From NCBI GenBank assembly GCA_032718475.1, contig JAUCBJ010000097.1, positions 1-64,000 of the forward strand: a stretch of 64,000 bases of DNA. The letters are read 5' to 3'. Numbering within the stretch: position 1 is the stretch's first letter; each line of letters begins with the position of its first letter. Below the pieces are notes generated by a model. That model had not been told where the DNA came from and did not search any database. It was given only the letters and a program-made list of their open reading frames with translations. The position numbers were made by a program, and so were the translations under genes. The DNA comes from Nemertoderma westbladi. Taxonomy: Eukaryota > Xenacoelomorpha > Nemertodermatida > Nemertodermatidae. Of this stretch, positions 44,699-55,000 are shown one piece after another.

Positions 44699-45870
44699 TG
44701 TAAAAGCTTTTGTGGGATAACTGATTCGTTTGCCTTGCTAACCAGTTCCCCCCAGTCGCTAGAATACTCTAAAAAGGGATCTATAACTCGAATAGCGCAA
44801 GCTACCGGCTGATTGGCTGATTCGCTGTGCGAAGGGATCTGGGCTACGTTTGATTGTCCAACCAGCTTGGGAAAGTATCTGCCTATAGGATTTGAGTTGA
44901 TTTTGATTTCGACCTATCACAGATCTGCTGAACTGAATTTTCCTATCTTTATGCTCTTTCTCTGTGTTGGGTGGAAGCCTTTGTAAATAAGGTTATTCTT
45001 ATCAGTTTTCAGTGTTGTTGGTCTTTCTTTCCTAAGCCAGGAGAGAACGGCTTGTAAATATTTTGTGCTTTTCTGTTTTAGTCTAACACTAGTAGGCTTA
45101 ATTATAAAGGGCATATATCCGTTATCAAACTGATGCACAACACTTAATATCAAACTAATGAACTTAACGCACACTGAATTACTGTGCATACTTTTATATT
45201 GTTATACTGCTATTTACTGTCAGTTCTTCATAATATGGTTGATGAATTATTATATTTGGAATAACGATAAATAACCCCGAAACCCAATATTCTTGATATA
45301 CCGAAGGTAAGAGAGAAAGGTTACATATAACGATTGTGACTTATGTTAAAGTGGTTTGAAGTGAATCTAATGTTATTTGATAGACCCTACATGAGTCGGT
45401 CCGTGTTCCTTTTATATATAACTAAAATCAGTGAAGATCGGCAGATCAGTGTGCAGTATTGTGCAGCATCGTGTATGAGTGATACTGATAACGAAGCATT
45501 TCCTAAAGAATGCGCCATATATGTGAATTATAACTAAGCCATATCGTTGTGAGTAGTTTAAGTCATAACTCTGTTTATATAGATAGAGCGCCACGTCCTA
45601 AAGGAACTGTTAATATTCCCCGAAGGTGAATAATATTGTCAGAGATTATATAATACTGTCAGTCGAATAATACATTAGGCTTACATAGCAATAAAATTTA
45701 AGCCGTCGAACCCAATCTCCCGGGTATATCCAGCGGGTGAATGATCGCGCACTGATTGGTTTCGACTAGTGTAGTGAATTAAATACTTGTCATAGACTAA
45801 AGGTGATTTATTATCTAGAAGACATCCTAATTTGGCGGGTTAAACTGCCAAAGGTCTAAAAGCGCGAACA
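44699..45870 (+). repeat. BEL B 5' LTR
   Basis: 1172 bp, TGTAAAAGCTTTTG ... AGCGCGAACA. From about 45235 to the end it is nearly the same as BEL A's LTR, but the first ~500 bases are largely different apart from short islands near 45050-45120. Confidence 0.88.
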
Positions 45871-48123
45871 ATAACGGATATAGCTTCTTTATTGCAGTAA
45901 GCAATAAAGTTGAAAGTACCGGTCAACCGGTAAACCTGAACGGTACTTCAGTAGGTCAGTAGGCCCAACCGCCAGAACCGGTACTGCCGTAGGTCAGTAG
46001 GCCCAACTGCCAGAACCGGTACTTCTGTAGGTCCGTAGGCCTAACTGTCCTAACCGGTACTTCCGTATAAGTACACTAGTATTATTCGATTTGATTGTTG
46101 CATACCGGTAGGCTGTTTAAGGGATTAGGGATTGATCACCTCTTATTACTTTATATGGTTTACTTATTTCTGTCAAGTTTTATTTATTTGTAGGCCAGTA
46201 TTGAACAGAAGGCGTGTAAGCCTGATCAGATTGTACAGACAATTTGTAGGCTGAGCTGTTGTCTGATTGTTGTTAAGTCTGAACGGATTGCAGTGTGCGT
46301 AGATCATCTGTCCGATAAAGAACGGTTAGGAAGTAGGGGCAGCGAATGCTGTAAGGTAAACCCACAACTAAAGAATAAGTCGTACTACTGGGTTAGAACG
46401 CATACTACCTAATCATTTCGGAGTCTGCATGTCCTGTAGTTTATTTAGGCTTGAGAGTAGTCTGCCATCGTTTAGTCTGTACTTTGTTTGTGTAAGTCTG
46501 TACGGGTAGCGTATAATATTTATTTAGATAACTTGTAGGCTGAATAGTTGTCTGGCTGTTATTAGGTCTGAACGGATTGCAGTGTGTGTAGATCACCTGT
46601 CCGATAAAGAACGGTTAGGAAGTAGGGGCAGCGAATGCTGTAAGGTAAACCCCCAACTAAAGAATAAGTCGTACTACTGGGTTAGAACGCATACTACCTA
46701 ATCATTTCGGAGTCTGCATGTCCTGTAGTTTATTTAGGCTTGATAGTAGTCTGTCAGTATTTGGTCTACATTTTGTTTGAGTAGTTTGTACGCGTAGCGT
46801 AATATTTATTATTCAGAGTTTATGCGATTATTCGCAACATTCATTCCCCAAGTTTGTTCCTACAGTAATTGTGTTTGTTATACATACCGCTATAGTTAAA
46901 TTAACCCCGGTACTACACGGGCTGCTTGGCGTAGGTAAAGACTGGTGATTTTGTGCATCGGTCACTCCAGCAGATGCCGTGGTTCTTTTAGCTGTTCAAG
47001 TATATTTAACTACAGATTATATGTTATACAAGTACTCGTACCTAATTTAGGGTTTAGTGTACAGTGCTTTCCGAAAGTAATTAGTAGGCATTATATTTGT
47101 GTTGTAAAGTGGTTGATAGGCACGTTCGATTAGCTCTATTAACTTCTAGGTAGGAACACTCCGTGATACATAACGTAGTACCTGTAGCGATACGGCTATA
47201 GGTCGTCAGGCGGTGGTATTTTCCTATCTGGACAACGCAGTGTATTTACTACTACGTATTATTTTCAAATACTGCAGTACCCTGTCCGTTGTAATAACCA
47301 GATTTCTAACCCTTTGTTAGGCTGGTTTGTAGACTTCTTGTAAAATTACCCTGAAAATTCGTATTTTGTGTTTTTGAAAATTTTTGTGTTTATTTAGAGA
47401 TTGTAATCTCACCCGAATTGTACGTAATTTGTAGTATTAAGTAACTTAGGTAAATTAGTATTATTTGTTTTAGTGTCCTATAAGTAACACTTCACTGAAA
47501 GCGCACCGCTTTGTGTAGTGATTACTCCCCAGAAATAATAACATTTATTTCAAACATTGACTAAACCCATTGAACGGGTATATATATATTATAAATCAAA
47601 TCTAACGATTTATAAATAGTAGGCCTACCATACAACCATTAGGTCTCAATATCAGTTGGATTACTGCTCAAATAACGGTAATAAAGTAAGTAAAGTAACC
47701 AAGTAACCTTAAAGTTCAGAAATTCAATTATTCTAAAATAATTGATATACCGGTATTTACGATAGGCCTATTATAATATTTATATTTTGTGCTGAAATCA
47801 TACCGGTATTCTGTAATTAATTCAGTTAATAATTATACTTATATATACACTACAAACTGTCAGCTGTATACCGGTATTCCAGATAGGCCTATTATATATT
47901 TATATATATTTGTGCTAAAATTATACCGGTATTCTGTGATAAACCTAGTCTGTAATAATAGTTATATATACTATAAGCATACCGGTATTCTAATATATTA
48001 TATATATCAAGCTGCACTGAGTAGCAGTACCGGTAATTAATTACTAGGCTAGCAGTTAATACTGAATTACTAGACTTGCTCAGACTGTAATACAGCAGTA
48101 GACATTCAACTGTATACATAAAC
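45871..48123 (+). other. BEL B leader with tandem repeat blocks
   Basis: Matches BEL A's leader, including two copies of the 289-bp unit (from 46241 and 46530) and the ATACCGGTAT block before the start codon (about 47750-48000). A short extra repeat with CCGGTACTTC(A/T)GTAGG lies near 45930-46070. No gene. Confidence 0.8.
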
Positions 48124-50846
48124 ATGTCTGATACTAAGCAGAACCTGTCAGACAGTTTATTAGATGTAACTATCTGCGACTCAGATAGAGGCGTAGAACC
48201 GTCTAGTCGTAAGTTCAGTTCACCTCCCACTGTGAGGAAAGTCATCCCTCCAGTAGTAATAAAAGAACCTAGGCTGGTTCAACATCGTAGGTCTATCATA
48301 GGCACTCGAGCTCAGGTCAAACGGGACCAAGAAGCAGCGGAACAGCAACAACCCGCGAGCCAAGAACTTACTTCTCAACGGCCCGATAGCTCCAGTAGTG
48401 AAGATACGGTAGAACTGACACCCGAACGCGGAGCAAGGATGATGGATGAGGCTTATTCAGATCCCCTTCTCATCCTTCCTGCAGCCGTACTCACTAGGTT
48501 ATTGATCGCTGTGGAAGAACACCAGATCGATTGGGCGAGAAGCCAGCGTTCAACTAGAGATAGTTATGCGGGATACACGAGTGAAGAACTGAAGTCTATT
48601 GTCGAGTCGCAATGGAACTTCCCCGGACCCGGACTCCCGTTTGATTTATCAGAAGCTGCCTGGGAAGACATACACCGGATGGGAGTAGCCAAAGAAACCA
48701 TAGATCCCGCTGTGTGGAAGAGGTCCGCAGCCGGATACGCACAGGGATTCTTCAGCTCTATAGAGCGATTAAAAGAACAACTGTTTCATCAACCTCAAGG
48801 ACCTCAAGAGCAGGGATTGCTGCTTTATCAAGTTAGAGAAAGAATTCTACGAATCAGGCTAATCTTATCGGCCTTTGAGGAGGCTTCTAAACGAAGACAA
48901 GACACGTCGTTGCAAGTCGCCGTAAAGACTTGGTTTCAAAGGGTGAATCTCCAGGTTCAAGGAACAGCTCAGTGGAAAGCTCAGCTAGAGGAGCGATCAA
49001 CCCATGGAGAATCAACAGACGCTACTTTTTCCCAAGTGGAAAGTGAAGCGACGGCAGAGAAACCGCATAAGAGGGATGCCATTGATATCTATCTGTCAGA
49101 CTATCAACGTTTTTTAGGTGATGACGAGTTGAGGAGAAGGTTAGAGGGGCTTACCCCTAATAGTGAAGGAACCAAGCTTGTGCTGGATGCCATCGATGTG
49201 GAAATGAGAGCTGCGAACCAGGCTAAATTTGATGAACAACTCCGCATCACACGAGTCCAGGAGGAGCAAATCAAGAAAAAACGTATAGAAGACAGAAAGA
49301 CAGTGGCAGTGACAGCAGCAGTGGCAGCGGCAGAAGCAGAAAGAAAAGCGGCAGTGGCAGCGGCAGAGGCAGAGGCAGAAGCCGAAAGAAAGGCGGCAGA
49401 GGCAGAGGCAGAAGCCGAAAGAAAAGTGGCAGCGGCAGCAGCCGAAGCAGAAAGAAAGGCGGCTGTAACAGCGGTCGAGGCAGTAGCAGAAGCAGAACGG
49501 AGAGCTTCCGAAGAAACCACCCAATTAGAATTGGAAAACATTCAGGAGAATCAAGACTGCATAAATAAACAGTTAACAGCTAGTAATATGCAGATGATGA
49601 ATCAATCTACTCCCAAAAGACAGGGATATACATCATCTGAGGAAGGCGATACCACCGATACTGAAGGCAAAGGAAATAGATCTCGTCTAAGCAGACGTAA
49701 AAGAACATTCCACTGTCAGAAATTGCCTGATTTGCCTCCAGCTGTTAGAAGGCAACTAAATAACACCAACTTAGGTAGTACAGAGCCCACAGACCAAATA
49801 ATTAAAATAGAAAGACTCCCTACTATAGTAGATGAGCCTGAAATAATTAGGCCTGTTCTTGAAATCACCCCTTCGGTGATAGACACACCTTTGCTCCCTG
49901 AAACTACCTCTAAATTCCCTCTGCATAGCACTAAGCTACCTGTGCCCCGTAGAACTGCCCAGGGGACAGTTCAGGTCCTGGACCCCGAGCGAAATATTCA
50001 TAATTTGTCGCCCGTTGTCCCTCGTCCGCCCGCTACAACGTTGGCGACTCCCGCTTCGGCGGTCGAATGGGTGGACGAGAGACGGCGGGGGATGGATATC
50101 CTGCTCGGGCAGATGCAGGAGACTGTCCAGCAATTCAAGGGCACAGTAAGGGAAAGTAGGCTAGAGTTGCAAGAAGTGCAGCAAAGTATCGCGCTAGAAC
50201 GCGATAAATTAGTAAATACTCAAAAGGGTATACTGCCACCCTCTGTAACAATGTGTCAACCTGTTAGGTCTGAAGTATCTCATGCGCAAGGTGTGGAGCC
50301 TACACGCATATATACTGCTAGCGAAGTAGAAACTCCTATAGTGAACCCTATTAAGGGTAATTATAGACCTGTTGATAATGACATTCCCTGCAGAACTGAT
50401 CATAATCCGAGAAATTTATATACCGATAACTCGATATTAAATAACACGATGGCCCAAGAAAGTTTTACGCGTCAAATGGCTAGAACCGAAGCCCGGCAAG
50501 CGGTAAAGGTGGGAGAGATCGTCAAGTTCAATGGAGATGAGATGAAATGGTTACCTTTTAATGTATATTACAAAGATAACATACAGAACTCTGTACTATC
50601 TAATGGAGAAAAACTTAGATACCTCATCGAGTGCTTGGAAGGATCTCCCAAGTTAATGGCGTTAAAGTTTATTGGACATCCAGACGGATTAAGACAAGTT
50701 TGGGACACACTAAACATCAGGTATGGTAATAGGAATAATATCGCTAAGTATTTATATGCAAAATTAGTAGCGCCCAGAAAGTTCATCAGCAGTGGGATAA
50801 TAGAGTTTTCCGATGAGATTCAAGAGATCTGTAGACAATTAGATTG
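48124..50846 (+). pseudogene. BEL B Gag, N-terminal part, cut by gypsy
   Basis: Starts MSDTKQNLSDSLLD, the equivalent of BEL A's start. Codons about 105-295 form a segment absent from BEL A (includes AVLTRLLIAVEEHQIDWARS and WFQRVNLQVQGTAQWKAQLE). An Ala/Glu-rich coiled coil follows (about 390-460), then the Pao gag region. The frame is open up to the gypsy insertion; codons read beyond 50846 are LTR sequence. Removing the insert and one copy of GATTG returns exactly to frame at 58123. Confidence 0.9.
50842..50846 (+). repeat. Target-site duplication of gypsy element, left (GATTG)
   Basis: GATTG is repeated at 58118-58122 on the other side; BEL A has a single GATTG at the same place (near 15968). 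Confidence 0.93.
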
Positions 50847-51253
50847 TGGAAGCGCTATCGGCGCCCGGTCCCGGATCCACGGCCACGCACTATCCCGCTC
50901 GAGGGGTGAGCTGGAGAAGACTGAAGTGAAACTAGCTGCAGTATATCAGTATATTGTGTATTGAGTTGAGATACATGAATAACAAATAATGATATGATAC
51001 AATCAGACAATGAAACTAATAACGAACTACCTACAAAACATGACTGACAACCCTACACCGGTAAGTCATCTCAATAACTAAACTGAATGATAACTGCTGA
51101 CTGCGCCCTGCCCCCAGGACTATATCCCTGACAGCTACCGTACAACCAGCTGTTCTGTTCACACCCTAGGATACTACTATATCATACCTACTTAACCTAT
51201 ACAATACATACTAATCAGTCCAATAATACACCATCCCATAATACAATATCACA
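50847..51253 (-). repeat. Gypsy 3' LTR
   Basis: 407 bp; on the - strand it starts TGTGATATTG and ends GCTTCCA. Same as 57711-58117. Confidence 0.94.
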
Positions 51254-51270
51254 TCCCCCCTTCTTAAAAA
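51254..51270 (-). other. Gypsy polypurine tract
   Basis: On the - strand, TTAAGAAGGGGGGA immediately precedes the 3' LTR, fitting the plus-strand primer site. Confidence 0.85.
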
Positions 51271-52052
51271 AAAAACTCGCCCACGAGTTTCTAGAACGCA
51301 CAAACTACAAACCCCAAGTCTAATGACTACATCGACAAGTAAAGTCTACCTCAACGGCAGTATAGATACTGTATATGAAGCACGATACCAACAATACATT
51401 CAACTAGCCTAAGGCCAATAATATCTAAATCGAAATTTCGTACTGCATGTATCGTAAGCCAGTATGACTAAAGAATAACACGTACAACTCAATGAGTAAC
51501 CAAATAACACTATATCAAGCATAATTGCAATCTATAAATCGCACCACCGTAAGTAACCGACCATAGTACAATCCATAAAATGTGTCACTGCCACAATAAA
51601 TCAAGGCTATATAAGTAAATAATTAATATGTGTATCTATCACATGAAAATGTATCCATACAGTATCTATCATAAACATGTATCCATCCATACAGTATCTA
51701 TCTATCCGTATCTTATGTAATAATAATACGTAATGACGTAACAAAAATATACAAAAAAATATATATGTTGGAGTTATGTACATAAGGTAAATAATAATAC
51801 ATACAGAATAGAGAATACTCTACAAAAGGTACATAACTGAGGCACAAAATATCTCGTGGGCGAATAACGGGTGAGAGCCGAGCAATGGAACGGAATTAAA
51901 AAAAATCACAATATCTAAATAATTCAGGATAACAATTTTTTTTTCCAAACAAAAGTTATTCATTGTTAATAAATGCAATTTATCTATGTAGCCATGGTAA
52001 CCAGCAAACAGTCAAGTCACATCGACTACGTCTCTATAATTTGCGTCAACGG
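51271..52052 (-). other. Gypsy 3' untranslated region
   Basis: About 780 bp between the stop codon and polypurine tract with no convincing ORF. Confidence 0.7.
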
Positions 52053-55000
52053 TCAACAGTCGCTATCGTCACCGTCGTAGACGTCCGCACTGTCGTTCCC
52101 CCTACCTGTATCATCTCCCGTGGAGTTACTTTCTTCCCTATAGTATGGCTTTAAGTCCTTCACATTTACAATAATAAGTCGAGAACGTGGATTTGGTTTT
52201 CCCGATTTTCCCAACAGTTTAATGGCATAACTTGATTTACCAACCTGATCAACAATAGCATAAGGACCCCTAAACCTGAAGCTCAGCTTCGTATTCTTAC
52301 CTTTGGTCGTCCTATCATAGTATAATACAGACTGCCCCTTAGTGTAGGTTCGAATGTTACTGCGTTGGCGCTTCCCCAGCTTACCATCGTGGTATTGTTT
52401 CTGTTTCACCTGTGTAAGCCTAAGAGCTTCCCTGGCTATCCCATGGGCCCGCTCCAAACGAAACCTTAATTCGTCTGCGAATGTTGCTTCATCTGCTAGC
52501 AAGCTGTACGGCCGGGCTATCTGCGTGTCTACTTGAGTTGTCGCCTGTCGCCCATACATTAAAGAGAAAGGAGTTTCCTTAAGTGTACTCTGAATCGAAG
52601 TATTATAATTAAACGCAACAGCGGGAATAAACTCGTCCCAATTATGCGGGTTGGTAGCTGTCAACGATAACATGTTTACAGCTAACTGGTTAATGCGTTC
52701 TGTAAGACCATTGCAAGCTGGGTGGTATACCGACGTAAATACGGAAACAATACCAAACATTGCAGTTAATTCCTTGAATAAATTAGACGTGAAATTACTA
52801 CTCCTATCGCTTAATAAACTCTCGGGGGCGCCGTATATAAGAAAAATACCATCCACTAAAGCCCTGGCAACGGTAGCGGCTTCTTCATTTGGTAACGGGA
52901 GGAGGGAAGCGTAACGAGTAAGATGATCAACTACTGTAAGGATAACCTTGTTACCTTTAGATGACGTCTGGAAGCCTTTAACGATATCAATTGAAAGGCG
53001 TTGCAAGACACGTTCAACGACTGGGAGAGGTGACAGTGGTTGGGTCTGAGGGACGCCCTTCCTACGCTGGCATGGGTCACATTCACGAATGTGCTGCTTA
53101 ACATTATCCTTTATACCTACCCAATAATACTTCATATGGATAGCACCTACCGTTTTATCAATACCCATGTGAGGCTTTTCATCGTGACACATGGATATAA
53201 TTTGTTGCCTTAGTAACTTAGGAACTACAATCTGTACCTTCGATTTACCGTTACTTGTTGATAAATGGCAGAGTATATTGTCAACCATAACATATTGTGC
53301 TCTAAATTTGAGCATGTAACGATACTCGTGTAGCGATTTGCGCACATCGGCATCGGCTATTGTAACAGCTGTGTCCAGTAATGTATCAATCATAGGCTGT
53401 AAGTTATTGTCTTCTGATTGTAACTTACGCAAGGCAGTCAATGTGCAGTACTGTTGGCCGCCCGGAAGTGTCCAATTATTATTATTGTCATTATTGATAA
53501 TGTATGTGACGTCACTATCGTGGTTGGGTCTGTCTGGGGAACTTAGAATGTCACATGGATTAGGTTTTGGCGGCTGCACGCCATTGTCTAGGTCCACCTC
53601 AACAGCGTTTGGTCTATCGCTATCATTATGTAGGTCTAAATTGGCTAGTCCTATCAAGCAATAATTATCTGACGAGACTGGGTCATTATGCATAGGGGGA
53701 AGTAACGTATCCATGGCAACCGGTTCATTAGAAACGGTTTCGTCTCGTTGGTTGCCAGGGGTTACCTGTAATGGTATTCTAGAAAGACAATCAGCGCGGT
53801 TAAGTCGGCCTGGCCTGTAAACAAAATTGAAATTAAATTCAGACAATTTAACGGCCCATCGCTGCAAACGCCCTGGAAGTTCGAGTTTGGTCTGTAAACA
53901 ACTGAGTGGTTTATGATCCGAAACTAACGTAAATGCGCGGCCAATGAGGTAAAACCTGTGTTTCTGCATTGCCCAGACCACGGCTAAAGCCTCTAGCTCC
54001 GTAATGGACCACTTTCTCTCAGCGTTGCTTAGCGACCTCGATGAGTAAGCGATTACGCCCGAATCCTGATATAAAACAGCTCCTAAAGCTATACCGCTAG
54101 CGTCAGTCTCTAAGTAAAACGGCTGGTCGAAATCAGGGTGTTCTAGAATAGGGTTATTAATTAGGCGTTTCTTAAGGAATGTAAAAGCCTGCTCACAATC
54201 GCTTGTCCATACGAACTCTTGGTTTTTCCTTAACAACACGTTCAAGGGAGCTACAATCTTACCATAATCCTTAATAAATTTCCTATAGTAACCACATAAT
54301 CCTAGGAAGCTATAAAGTTGCTTTGCATTGGCCGGTCGCGGAAAATCAACCATGGCTTGGACCTTATCCTTGTCCATATGCTGCCCTGAGCTATCTATCA
54401 CATGGCCTAGGAATTTTACAGATGTCGCCCCGAACATGCACTTACTTGGTTTGAGCTTCAAGCCGAGATCGATAATTCTACGTAATAGAATGATAATAGT
54501 ACTTACGTGGGTGTCCCATTCCCGGGTATACAGTATGACGTCATCGAGATAAACGAGAACGTACTCGATACCATGCAACGCTAATTGCATAAGATTCTGG
54601 CAGCCAGAAGGGCTGGACTGGAGGCCAAAGGGCATTCTAACAAATTCGTAATGGCCACTATGTGTTACGAAAGCGGTTTTATGTGTATCTTCAGCGGCTA
54701 AGGGTACCTGCCAAAACATCGATTTAAAATCGAGTGTCGTAAAATATTTGGGCCGTGCTGTGCCAATTTCCGACAACATTTCGTCTATGCGCGGCAAAGG
54801 CCAAAATTGTGGCACAGCCGCAGCGTTAAGGCGGCGAAGATCAACGCAAAACCGCCACTTACCATCTTTTTTTTTACTTAATATTATTGGTGCCCCCCAC
54901 TCACTGTTGCTAGGTTGAATAACACCTGCGGCTAACATATTGCCTACCTGTTTGTCAATCTCTTTCCTAAGCCCCATAGGTACTGTACGTGGTCTCGTGT

